Shown: positions 1 to 7,479 of the stretch, one piece after another | How the letters are laid out: every line of letters begins with the position of its first letter | How positions within the stretch are numbered: the stretch's first letter is position 1 | Assembly (NCBI GenBank): GCA_963751615.1 | Contig: CAVVVG010000006.1 | Span: 434,001 to 498,000, forward strand | Direction of reading: 5' to 3' | DNA length: 64,000 nucleotides | From: Palsa-892 sp963751615 | Lineage (GTDB): Bacteria; Pseudomonadota; Alphaproteobacteria; Rhizobiales; Xanthobacteraceae | The notes under the pieces: generated by a model | The model's database searches: none | What the model saw: only the letters and a program-made list of their open reading frames with translations | Told to the model about the DNA's origin: nothing | Translations under genes and position numbers: made by a program

Positions 1-325
1 CGCACGCAATGTCGTCGTTATTGAAAAAAGCCTGGCTGTCGGCATGGGCGGACCGCTTGCTAACAATGTCGATTCTGCTTTGCGCAATGTCGCAGGCGCT
101 CCCCAAGTGCATTCAGTGATCGCCGGTCTCGGCGGCCGCTCGATCACACGGCAGGCGCTGCATCGCGTGTTCCGCCGCGCGCTTGTGCAACCTTGGGAGG
201 GCACACATTTCCTCGATCTCAATGAGGAGATCGTTGCTAAGGAGCTGCACTATGTCCGCAAAGTTCGCCGTTCAGGTCCCACGGCCGAAAACCTGCTGCG
301 CCGCCTAGCCCAAGGCGTTGAATGA
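1..325 (+). CDS. 2-oxoacid:ferredoxin oxidoreductase, alpha subunit (C-terminal fragment)
   Basis: Only the last ~107 codons are inside the window; the open frame runs in from base 2. The fragment resembles the C-terminus of pyruvate:ferredoxin oxidoreductase alpha chains: a beta strand read as VVVIEKSLAVGMGGPL, then the SVIAGLGGRSIT segment and a helical tail. In this family alpha carries the TPP pyrimidine-binding and transketolase-C domains and works with a TPP-binding beta chain, which follows directly. The stop overlaps an ATG of the next frame, so the genes are translationally coupled. The substrate cannot be told from this piece; pyruvate is the commonest for the family. Confidence 0.8.
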   Translation, partial: ARNVVVIEKSLAVGMGGPLANNVDSALRNVAGAPQVHSVIAGLGGRSITRQALHRVFRRALVQPWEGTHFLDLNEEIVAKELHYVRKVRRSGPTAENLLRRLAQGVE

Positions 326-336
326 AGGAGAAACCG

Positions 337-1362
337 GTGAGCAAGATCACGACAATCCCGGATGCCACACAGAAGCTGCACTTTTATCAGAAGGGCACTT
401 TCACCGTTGGCAATCGCCTGATTTCCGAGCAGGAGCGTTCGGTGCAGGCCTCGAGCGACCGTTCCAATGCACTCACCTGCGGCCACCGGGCATGCCAAGG
501 TTGCGGTGAGGCGCTCGGAGCGCGTTATGCCATGGATGCGGCGATGCGCGCGACCGGCGGCAATGTAATTGCGGTCAATGCGACTGGCTGCCTAGAAGTG
601 TTCACCACGCCTTACCCGGAGACGTCGTGGCAGACGCCGTGGCTGCATTCGCTGTTCGGCAATGCTGCCGCAGTCGCCACCGGCGTAGCGGCAGCGATGC
701 GGGTCAAGGGGCACACCGACGTTCGTGCGATCGCTCAAGGCGGCGACGGCGGCACGACCGACATCGGTTTCGGCTGCCTATCCGGAATGTTCGAGCGCAA
801 CGATGACGTACTCTATATCTGCTATGACAACGAAGCCTACATGAATACGGGCGTCCAGCGCTCGTCGGCGACACCACCCGGGGCGCGCACCGCCACCACT
901 CCCGCGGTCGGTTCCCATCCCGGCAACGTGTTCGGCACCGGCAAGAATGTGCCGAAAATCGCCATCGCTCACGGTATTCCTTATGTTGCAACCGCTACCG
1001 TTGCCGATCTGCACGATCTCGAACGCAAAGTTACCAAGGCTATGGCTATTCGCGGTGCGCGATACATCCATATTCACGTGCCTTGTCCGCTGGGCTGGGG
1101 CTCAGCGTCGCACGACACCATTCGACTGGCCCGACTCGCAATCGAAAGCGGACTTTTTCCGGTGTTCGAAGCCGAACATGGCGTCGTCACCAACAGCCGC
1201 AAAATTCGGCATCGCGTTTCGGTCATTGAATATTTGAAACTGCAAAAGCGTTTCGCCCATCTGTTCGCCGACAGTACGGGCACGCAGAGTATCGCGCGGC
1301 TGCAAGCAATCGCGGACCGCAACATTGCCGAATATCATCTACTTGATCAGGGAGATGCTTGA
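337..1362 (+). CDS. 2-oxoacid:ferredoxin oxidoreductase, TPP-binding beta subunit
   Basis: 341 residues. It binds thiamine pyrophosphate and a [4Fe-4S] cluster and, with the alpha chain upstream, would oxidatively decarboxylate a 2-oxoacid to an acyl-CoA. The TPP/Mg motif is visible as GDGG (around residue 135) followed by the CYDNEAYMNTG stretch. Cluster ligands match the family: CQGC at 53-56, Cys85 in NATGC, and a Cys in HVPCPLGW near residue 250. An ATG lies at 322, but AAGGAG at 325-330 is placed ideally for the GTG at 337, so I prefer GTG. The stop overlaps the start of the flavoprotein gene, so all three genes form one unit. Pyruvate is the usual substrate; another 2-oxoacid is possible. 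Confidence 0.85.
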   Translation: MSKITTIPDATQKLHFYQKGTFTVGNRLISEQERSVQASSDRSNALTCGHRACQGCGEALGARYAMDAAMRATGGNVIAVNATGCLEVFTTPYPETSWQTPWLHSLFGNAAAVATGVAAAMRVKGHTDVRAIAQGGDGGTTDIGFGCLSGMFERNDDVLYICYDNEAYMNTGVQRSSATPPGARTATTPAVGSHPGNVFGTGKNVPKIAIAHGIPYVATATVADLHDLERKVTKAMAIRGARYIHIHVPCPLGWGSASHDTIRLARLAIESGLFPVFEAEHGVVTNSRKIRHRVSVIEYLKLQKRFAHLFADSTGTQSIARLQAIADRNIAEYHLLDQGDA

Positions 1363-2990
1363 TGGCGTCGCATCCTTTTGCGATCACTCTGGACGTCGGC
1401 ACCAGTCTCGCTAACCTGACTGGTTCATGGCGCACCATGCGGCCGGTCTATGTGGATCGGTTACCGCCATGCAACGACGCCTGCCCGGCCGGTGAAAATA
1501 TTCAGGGCTGGCTTTTCCATGCCGAATCCGGCGATTACGAAAACGCATGGCGCGCGTTGACGCTGGACAATCCATTGCCGGCGATCATGGGAAGGGTGTG
1601 CTATCATCCGTGCGAAACGGCTTGCAATCGCGCCAAACTCGATACAGCGGTTGGTATCAATTCAGTCGAACGCTTCCTCGGCGACGAGGCGATTAAGCTC
1701 GGCTGGCGATTTACTCCGCCGCAAGCCGAGAGCGGAAAGCGGGTGCTCGTTGTCGGCGCCGGCCCCTCCGGACTGGCGGCCGCCTATCACCTTCGCCGGT
1801 TTGGTCATGCAGTCGAAATCCACGATGCCGGGCCATTTGCGGGCGGCATGATGCGCTTCGGCATTCCGCAATACCGGCTGCCGCGCGATGTGCTCAATGC
1901 TGAAGTCCAGCGCATCCTCGATCTTGGCGTCGTGTTGAAGGTCAATTCCAAGGTCGATCAAATCTTGGAAACGATGAAGGCCGGCCGCTTCGACGCCGCT
2001 TTTCTTGCTGTCGGCGCACACATCGCCAAGCGGGCCTATATTCCGGCAGGCGAAGCGGAAAAAATACTCGATGCCGTGGCCGTTCTGCGCTCGATGGAGG
2101 GCGAGGACAAGCCATTGCTCGGCCGCCGCGTCGTCGTCTACGGCGGTGGCAATACCGCACTCGATGTTGCGCGTACGGCCAAGCGGCTCGGCGCGACTGA
2201 CGCGATTATCGTCTATCGCCGCACGCGCGACCGCATGCCAGCTCGCGATTTTGAAGTCGAGGAAGCGATCGAGGAAGGCGTGATGATGAAATGGCTCTCA
2301 ACTATCAAACGGATGGACGAGGGCGTGCTAACCGTCGAGAAAATGCAACTCGACGAAAAGGGATTTCCGCAACCGACTGGAGAATTCGAGACATTGGAAG
2401 CCGACTCGCTCGTGCTCGCGCTTGGCCAGGATGTCGATCTATCCCTACTCGATGGCGTGCCGGGTCTGACCGTCAAGGATGGCGTGGTACAGGTTGGTTC
2501 AAACATGATGACCGGACATGCTGGCATCTTTGCCGGCGGCGACATGGTGCCCTCCGAACGCACCGTCACTGTCGCTGTGGGGCATGGCAAGAAGGCAGCC
2601 CGCCATATCGCTGCCTGGCTGCGCGGCGAACCCTTTGTGACAGCCGAAAAACATGAATTGGCGAGCTTCGATAAGCTCAATTCCTGGTACTATACTGATG
2701 CGCCGCAAATGGTGCGACCTACGCTCGAGCTTGCCCGCCGCACTTCGACATTCGAGGAGGTGCAGCAAGGTCTCAATCAGACCAATGCGCTCTATGAAGC
2801 GCGGCGTTGCCTCTCCTGCGGCAATTGCTTTGAATGCGACAATTGCTACGGTGTCTGTCCTGATAATGCCGTCATCAAGCTCGGCCCCGGCAAGCGGTTC
2901 CAGTTCAATTACGATTATTGCAAGGGTTGCGGGATGTGCGCCCAGGAGTGTCCATGCGGCGCTATTACAATGGTCGCCGAGGACATCTAG
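1362..2990 (+). CDS. GltD-like NAD(P)H/FAD oxidoreductase with C-terminal 2x[4Fe-4S] domain
   Basis: 542 residues. Order of parts: an N-terminal double Cys region typical of glutamate synthase small subunits (CNDACPAG, CYHPCETACNR); an FAD Rossmann motif GAGPSGLAAAYHL near residue 130; an NAD(P)H Rossmann motif YGGGNTALDVA near residue 255; and a C-terminal ferredoxin-like domain with CLSCGNCFECDNC and CKGCGMCAQECPC. The ATG at 1362 overlaps the TGA of the beta-subunit gene and has GGAGA at 1351-1355. The placement suggests it moves electrons between the 2-oxoacid oxidoreductase and NAD(P)H, replacing a free ferredoxin and its reductase. Direction and cofactor preference are inference. No gltB lies nearby, so a role in glutamate synthase is unlikely. 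Confidence 0.85.
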   Translation: MASHPFAITLDVGTSLANLTGSWRTMRPVYVDRLPPCNDACPAGENIQGWLFHAESGDYENAWRALTLDNPLPAIMGRVCYHPCETACNRAKLDTAVGINSVERFLGDEAIKLGWRFTPPQAESGKRVLVVGAGPSGLAAAYHLRRFGHAVEIHDAGPFAGGMMRFGIPQYRLPRDVLNAEVQRILDLGVVLKVNSKVDQILETMKAGRFDAAFLAVGAHIAKRAYIPAGEAEKILDAVAVLRSMEGEDKPLLGRRVVVYGGGNTALDVARTAKRLGATDAIIVYRRTRDRMPARDFEVEEAIEEGVMMKWLSTIKRMDEGVLTVEKMQLDEKGFPQPTGEFETLEADSLVLALGQDVDLSLLDGVPGLTVKDGVVQVGSNMMTGHAGIFAGGDMVPSERTVTVAVGHGKKAARHIAAWLRGEPFVTAEKHELASFDKLNSWYYTDAPQMVRPTLELARRTSTFEEVQQGLNQTNALYEARRCLSCGNCFECDNCYGVCPDNAVIKLGPGKRFQFNYDYCKGCGMCAQECPCGAITMVAEDI

Positions 2991-3504
2991 GGCGGCCTCA
3001 AAGCCGGCGGTATTTGATTTGCGAACTCCCGATACCTCAGGTTCGAGACCTAACTATTTCCCCTGTTGTCGATTTGAAATTCTCTATGAGTCATAAGAAA
3101 TACGCCGTCTCTAGGCGCGTTTTATCTAACGATTAATTTTTAAGAATGAATTTGGCCCTCAAGATGTATTCACGTGCCAACGCTTCGTAGGTTTCTTTGA
3201 GCCGTTGATCGACTTCCACCGCCTTCGCGGAATATTCTCTTGCCTTCACTCCTTGTCCACGATCACTATTTTTTTCGGTTATAGATCGGGCCAATTGATC
3301 TTGGATGAGCCGTTCTGTCTCGTCTCACGCACCCAGACACCAGATTAAAATATAAAAAGGTCGGGCCGTTCCCCCTATGGTCCCAACCCTTGGGCGGCAG
3401 CTATTTATTTAGCCGCCAACGTCAGCTCGACTTAAGATTTTATTGAACCAATTGGTATATATTCAAGTCAAAGGCGTTTGCGCGGAAACTGAGTGGAGTC
3501 CCAT
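2991..3504. other. Gene-poor AT-richer stretch after the oxidoreductase operon
   Basis: No convincing full gene. A weak minus-strand open frame lies at 3133-3294 (listed separately). A hairpin, GGCGGC at 3393-3398 pairing with GCCGCC at 3412-3417 across an AT-rich loop, could be a terminator but has no clear T-run. Base composition drops here relative to the upstream operon and marks entry into an accessory zone. A GTTCGA-like piece near 3031 is not part of a tRNA cloverleaf. Confidence 0.5.
3133..3294 (-). CDS. Possible small helical protein or remnant
   Basis: A 53-codon open frame starting at a TTG (or 38 codons from the GTG at 3249). The peptide is rich in charged residues and predicted helical, with segments such as EYSAKAVEVDQRLKETYEAL. 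There is no ATG, and an in-frame stop sits just upstream of the reading region, so this may be the 3' end of a degraded gene. AAGGA lies directly against the GTG, too close to serve as a normal ribosome site. Function unknown. Confidence 0.25.
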   Translation of the reverse strand: MARSITEKNSDRGQGVKAREYSAKAVEVDQRLKETYEALAREYILRAKFILKN

Positions 3505-3627
3505 ATGATCAAATTGCGTAATTTCCTTCACAATGAGAGCGGCCTCAATTCCGTTTATTACGGCCTGATTGCATCTAGCTTTTCCATCCTGATTATTCTG
3601 ATCATGAAGAGCTACTCGTTATCTTGA
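3505..3627 (+). CDS. Orphan Flp/Fap-type pilin-like peptide
   Basis: 40 residues. The layout is that of a Flp pilin: short basic leader, NESG, then the hydrophobic segment YYGLIASSFSILIILI. Known Flp pilins of Rhizobiales read roughly DESGATAIEYGLIAA, cut after Gly and assembled by the Tad machine. Here the Glu at position +5 of the mature protein is Tyr, the tail is very short, and no tad/cpa genes are in the window. It may be a decayed pilin copy or a small membrane peptide derived from one. GTGGAG lies 7-10 bases upstream of the ATG. The family resemblance is visible in the sequence; function is not established. Confidence 0.6.
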   Translation: MIKLRNFLHNESGLNSVYYGLIASSFSILIILIMKSYSLS

Positions 3628-3782
3628 GTATTCATATCACACAGCACAAGTCCCAATTAAATTCAGCCGTGATCTGCGTATTAGATCTACATCGTTGCCT
3701 GAGTGCCTAGGAGGTATGGTCTAATAATGCGTTCAATGCTCAAAAACTCAAACTGACCAATCCTTTCACTTTGGACGGGACG

Positions 3783-3896
3783 ATGCTCAGGTTGACAACG
3801 TTAGGACTGATGGTCATCGCCCTCTGGATTCTCGTCCATAACGAGTCTACCCACGCACTGCCACAATTGAGCTTGACCGCTTGTGATTCGGTATAA
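3783..3896 (+). CDS. Possible 37-residue secreted or membrane peptide
   Basis: A short open frame with a hydrophobic N-terminus (MLRLTTLGLMVIALWILV) like a signal anchor, then a short polar tail with one Cys. GGACGGGACG precedes the ATG. It sits between the pilin-like peptide and another tiny membrane protein. No homologue is recognised, and a chance frame of this length is quite possible. Confidence 0.25.
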   Translation: MLRLTTLGLMVIALWILVHNESTHALPQLSLTACDSV

Positions 3897-3940
3897 ACAA
3901 TAACGAAGTCGAGCTGGGGGGTTCGATGCGGGAGGCTGTA

Positions 3941-4090
3941 ATGAGTTTATGGTTGCTCGCTTTGTTAGCTTTAATTCCTTCGTTAGTGGGCGTACTTTGG
4001 CTAATCTGGCAATCTGATGCTCTCAACATCTCTGATTTCGAAATGACTTCCGAGGAAGAGGATTATTACGAAGATCTGAGGGTTCGTTAG
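3941..4090 (+). CDS. Small single-pass membrane protein with acidic tail
   Basis: 49 residues: a hydrophobic N-terminal half (residues 1-24, starting MSLWLLALLALIPSLVG) and a strongly acidic C-terminus (TSEEEDYYED). GGGAGG lies 5-10 bases before the ATG at 3941; an in-frame ATG at 3926 would add five residues. The charge layout predicts one membrane helix with a soluble tail. No family is recognised. Good ribosome site and non-random composition make it more likely to be real than the neighbouring tiny frames. Confidence 0.5.
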   Translation: MSLWLLALLALIPSLVGVLWLIWQSDALNISDFEMTSEEEDYYEDLRVR

Positions 4091-4148
4091 ACATCATTTT
4101 ATTTTTTGTTCGGATGAGTTACGCCAAAGCTCTCCGTTCGAAAATGCA

Positions 4149-4504
4149 CCTCGGTGACCGCTGCGTTATTCTTTGCAGTGCATGTTTGCCACAAAGAAGC
4201 GAAAACTTCTGGTCGATCGTGGCGTTGATGCAAGATATTTTTATACGGTCGCAACCCGCCATTAATTCCAGTAGCAAAAAGCGCCTTAATCGAAGCTATC
4301 CGTGATTTACGGCAGTAGAGCGCCAATCCAAATCTTTGAAACAATCTAGGTAATACCGCGGTCATGATCGCTGTCCGAGAGGATCATATCGATGTCGTAA
4401 AGGCGTTACGTGCAGCAGGTGCCGACCAAAATCTCCAAAATAAGAAGCGCGAAACCGCAAGAGACATAGTTACGGCCTCCGGCCACATCATATCTGCAGA
4501 ATAA
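4149..4504 (+). pseudogene. Decayed ankyrin-repeat gene
   Basis: Reading across frames recovers ankyrin repeats. The clearest part, 4351-4504, reads GNTAVMIAVREDHIDVVKAL, then AAGADQNLQNKKRETARDI and a stop. Upstream in the same frame, ANPNL and NNLG are separated by TGA, and another TAG follows the RDLRQ segment. Further upstream, KLLVDRGVDARYFY and TAALFFAVH lie in two other frames. So there are at least two frameshifts and two in-frame stops over roughly three repeats. No start was found. Intact relatives would be small ankyrin proteins, which act in protein-protein contacts. This copy cannot make a normal product. Confidence 0.7.
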
Positions 4505-4565
4505 CCAAAAAATAATATGACCGAAAAACCGAAACTCTGGCGACACCCAACGTTTAAATTCAACG

Positions 4566-5408
4566 TCATCTTGGTGCACTCGGCTCCGGCGCAACCACCA
4601 CGAACTGTCTGGCCTGAAGCACTGCAATGCCAATAGTTGTCGGGATTGAGATACGGAATGGCACGAGCACACGTGCACCGGCCATTGGCGTGAGCCAGAT
4701 CTCCATGTCGCGGCTGTTCATGAGATATTTAATTGCGAAGCGATTCGGATTATGGCCTGCAACGGGCTGATAATTTACGCTGCATACTAGCGCCGGCCCT
4801 CGATAGCCTTTATCCGCCTGAACCTCTTCCATTCGCTTAAACGACAGCGCCAGGTTAAATCGCTGGGTGCCATCGAAAACTGATAGTATTTGCTCACATG
4901 CGCTAGGTTTTAACACCTCGCCCGCACCAGCAACTGGTATCAGGGCTGCAGTCATCGGGTCGATAATTTTTCGTCGGTCCGCTTCAGTAATGGGAACACT
5001 TTTCTTGTTGGGCGGATCTGGGGGTTCAATCACAACATTTTGCACCGCTCCGGACTTTAGCTCCATTCTTAACGTTTGATATTTTTTTTTCGATTTCACA
5101 TTCGCCAAATAATTTGTCGCCGACAGATGGCCATTGCTCACCGTGCCTCGTACAACAGCTGACCCTTCGCCTGTTGTTATCCATCTCAACAGGCCAATTA
5201 CGCGACCAGTCGCTTCCGCCGTGTACTCGTTGTCATTGATAGTAACGACCCAAGCTCCCTCTCCGACTGGAATGTTGGCGACTGACGCAATATATTCGGC
5301 TTCGAGCCTGCTTTGCGCATGAGCAAAATTACAAAATATGCTACAAGTCACGGCAACCAGAATGGCAGTTCCCCTACATTCGACGGTGGGGTGGCGCGGC
5401 AACATCAT
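4566..5408 (-). CDS. Secreted DUF3108-family protein
   Basis: 280 residues. The N-terminus from the second in-frame Met pair has a basic start, a hydrophobic core (AILVAVTCSIFCNF) and AHAQ, a typical type I signal peptide, so the product is probably periplasmic. The body matches DUF3108 by its opening YIASVANIPVGEG and by alternating beta-rich segments through WLTPMAGARVLVPFRISIPT. I start at 5408 because GAGGG lies 7 bases before it; an upstream ATG at 5537 would add 43 residues with no signal-peptide logic. DUF3108 has no firmly assigned function; some members occur with outer-membrane or polysaccharide genes. It stands alone here between decayed genes. Confidence 0.8.
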   Translation of the reverse strand: MMLPRHPTVECRGTAILVAVTCSIFCNFAHAQSRLEAEYIASVANIPVGEGAWVVTINDNEYTAEATGRVIGLLRWITTGEGSAVVRGTVSNGHLSATNYLANVKSKKKYQTLRMELKSGAVQNVVIEPPDPPNKKSVPITEADRRKIIDPMTAALIPVAGAGEVLKPSACEQILSVFDGTQRFNLALSFKRMEEVQADKGYRGPALVCSVNYQPVAGHNPNRFAIKYLMNSRDMEIWLTPMAGARVLVPFRISIPTTIGIAVLQARQFVVVAPEPSAPR

Positions 5409-5671
5409 CAGCGATCCCTCTATTTTACCAGTCTCGAGTCCACTTTTGACCCGGAGTATGCGCCGCTTTACATCACTGACAAACATCTTCAGTAAGAACC
5501 TTGAAAATTTGCAGGCAGCAGTCGCACTACACTTCACGCACTATAACTTGTGCGGCTGCAAACGAGCTTGCGCGTTATGCTAGTCGTGTTTGCGAACATC
5601 ACAAACCGGCTATGCTATGGTCATTGGAGGATTTGGTAGTACGGACTTCGAGTTAAACGTAGGAGATACCC

Positions 5672-5875
5672 ATGAAAGCAAAAACATTTTCTGGAAATAC
5701 TTTAGAGGAAGCCAAAAAGGCAAAAGCGCACTGGCTATTGATCAATAGACACGTAAAGATCAAAAGAGAATATGATCCTGTCCTAATAAGAGAATCTGCG
5801 GGCGGGTTTACCACTAAAGCTAATGGTAACGTTTTGTCTGCCTCAATCCGCGTTGATTACGACGTTTCAAACTAG
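5672..5875 (+). CDS. Small conserved-looking hypothetical protein
   Basis: 67 residues, starting MKAKTFSGNTLEEAKKAK; basic N-terminal half and a beta-rich C-terminal half ending SASIRVDYDVSN. AGGAG stands 7 bases before the ATG, so it is probably expressed. No domain is recognised. It is followed after 44 bases by a small ParB-domain gene on the same strand, suggesting a two-gene unit. Composition is AT-richer than the core operons. A toxin-antitoxin or plasmid-derived module was considered, but no toxin motif is visible. Confidence 0.6.
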   Translation: MKAKTFSGNTLEEAKKAKAHWLLINRHVKIKREYDPVLIRESAGGFTTKANGNVLSASIRVDYDVSN

Positions 5876-5919
5876 GACATGACCGCGCCGTCCGATTAGG
5901 ACAACGTGGATTGGTAATC

Positions 5920-6168
5920 ATGATGAGAACCCAGAAATTTCCGATTGCAAATATCTATGTGCCAGTGAAGCTTCGAAAAACACTCAATTCCAAAACGGCA
6001 CATGAAATCGCCGAAAGCATTTTGGAAGTCGGCCAGCAAACACCGGTCTTGGTTCGACAGGACGGCGAGCGCTTCGTGCTTGTGGAAGGGCTCCATCGAT
6101 TAGAAGCGTGCAAAAAGTTGGGCGAGGAATCAATTGTCGGATATTTGGTTCAAGCTCGGAAACATTAA
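5920..6168 (+). CDS. Small ParB/sulfiredoxin-fold (ParBc) domain protein
   Basis: About 82 residues, essentially one ParB N-terminal domain. Visible signatures are SILEVGQQTPVLVRQDG and FVLVEGLHRLEACKKLGEE, equivalent to the GxxxPxxVR and GxxRxxAxxxLG boxes of ParBc. In full ParB this domain binds and hydrolyses CTP and clamps DNA; there is no HTH here and no parA nearby, so a chromosome-partition role is unlikely. Small free-standing ParBc proteins occur on mobile elements and act in regulation or nucleotide chemistry. Start chosen at the ATG at 5920; a second ATG follows at 5923. Partner of the gene at 5672 by position. Confidence 0.7.
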   Translation: MMRTQKFPIANIYVPVKLRKTLNSKTAHEIAESILEVGQQTPVLVRQDGERFVLVEGLHRLEACKKLGEESIVGYLVQARKH

Positions 6169-6319
6169 TGCCCAGCCCATGTGCTGATTTAGGAAAATAC
6201 CCCTTATCAATTCGCTGAAGGAGTTAAGGAATGTGTATTTTTGTTATCCTTCTGCGTCGGCCGTGGACCAACAGAAGACATCTGCTAGAGGACTGGGACG
6301 CAGACGCTATTTGACCAAA

Positions 6320-6467
6320 TTATCGACGATCGCTTGCCCGAAGTGTAGCATCATACAATTGAGCATATGCCATTTGATGCTTGTTTGTTTTTCTATGAAT
6401 GCAAGGGTTGTAACGAAGGACTAAAGCTGTGTGTTCTGTTCTTACGGCTCAGCACCGTGTCTGCTGA
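6320..6467 (+). pseudogene. Remnant of a GDCCVxC-domain (Cys-rich) protein
   Basis: Three frames together give the pattern of a GDCCVxC protein: TIACPKC near 6326, then MPFDACLFFYECKGC near 6367 after a frame change, then CVFCSYGSAPC near 6428 after a second change. Intact relatives are about 70 residues and often lie in mercury or heavy-metal resistance loci; the Cys pairs are thought to bind metal. The GD of the namesake motif is missing and there are at least two frameshifts, so this copy is dead. The third segment runs in frame into the methyltransferase gene, which explains the over-long open frame from 6431. Confidence 0.65.
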
Positions 6468-6481
6468 GGATTACGAGCGCC

Positions 6482-7342
6482 ATGACCCTGACTGCGATGC
6501 ACGATCAAAATGCGGATCAGATCGCTTACTGGAATGGTCCAGGTGGTACGCACTGGACTGATCGCCAACTGATGCAGGATGTCGTGCTTGCACCGGTGTC
6601 TGAAATTCTGATGCGCGAAGCTAAAGCCGCAGCAGGCGAACGAGTTATCGACATTGGCTGCGGCTGCGGTGCAACGACCATCGACCTCGCCAGGCACGTC
6701 GGGCCGACAGGTCATGTGCTCGGCATCGATGTTTCGGCACCGATGCTAACCCGGGCACGAGAGCTCGCACCCCCACTCGCGCCTGTAAAATTTGTTCATG
6801 GCGATGCGACGGTTTATTCGTTTAAATCGGCGCAGACTGATCTTTTGTTCTCGCGCTTCGGCGTAATGTTTTTCGCTAAGCCAGCGTCCTCATTCGCCAA
6901 TATGCGACAAGCCCTGCATTCAGGTGGCCGTCTGGTATTCGCCTGTTGGCGCGAGCCGCGCGACAATGGATGGCTAATAGTGCCATTGCAAGCGGCCTAT
7001 AATCACGTTCCAAAATTGCCGCCGCTTGGGCCGGAAGACCCTGGACCGTTCTCATTTGCAAGCGAGCAAAGAGTGCACCGGATTTTGATTGAGGCTGGAT
7101 TTTCCTCGGTCACCGTGAAACGCTTTGATCTTTTCCTGGATCTTGCAGTCGGCCGCGGCTTGGATGTTGCGGTGAATATGGCACTCGAAATAGGCCCTGC
7201 CAGTCGTGCGCTCGAGGGACATTCTGACAATACTCGGGCCGCAGCGGCGAAATCCATCCGCGCCGCACTTGCCAAGTTCCAGAAAGGTGAAAGTGTTCCC
7301 CTGCCCGGCTCAATATGGATGGTCACCGCGGCCAACTCCTGA
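6482..7342 (+). CDS. SAM-dependent class I methyltransferase
   Basis: 286 residues. Motif I, VIDIGCGCGATTIDLAR, starts near residue 54; motif II is GIDVSAPML and motif III is around FVHGDATVY. A UbiE/Coq5-like or small-molecule methyltransferase fold is likely, with a lid region after RLVFACWREP. The substrate is unknown. The start at 6482 is preceded by TGAGGA at a rather long spacing; ATG at 6497 is an alternative. An upstream GTG at 6431 would add residues belonging to the decayed Cys-rich gene and is rejected. It stands alone. Confidence 0.8.
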   Translation: MTLTAMHDQNADQIAYWNGPGGTHWTDRQLMQDVVLAPVSEILMREAKAAAGERVIDIGCGCGATTIDLARHVGPTGHVLGIDVSAPMLTRARELAPPLAPVKFVHGDATVYSFKSAQTDLLFSRFGVMFFAKPASSFANMRQALHSGGRLVFACWREPRDNGWLIVPLQAAYNHVPKLPPLGPEDPGPFSFASEQRVHRILIEAGFSSVTVKRFDLFLDLAVGRGLDVAVNMALEIGPASRALEGHSDNTRAAAAKSIRAALAKFQKGESVPLPGSIWMVTAANS

Positions 7343-7479
7343 AATAAAAGTCGCGCCAATCATTCTTGCCCGCGTTGTGTTTTTCATCCGAGTTTCGCGA
7401 TCTGAGTGTGTAATGTAGTTTTTCTCATCAATCCGCTGTTTCACTAAAAGCAGACATTCTTCATCAACCATCAGTATGG

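Noticed and set aside
3020..3060. tRNA-like GGTTCGA box
   Set aside because: No acceptor stem or cloverleaf can be formed around it.
6431..6481. Upstream GTG start for the methyltransferase
   Set aside because: The extra residues belong to the decayed Cys-rich gene (CVFCSYG).
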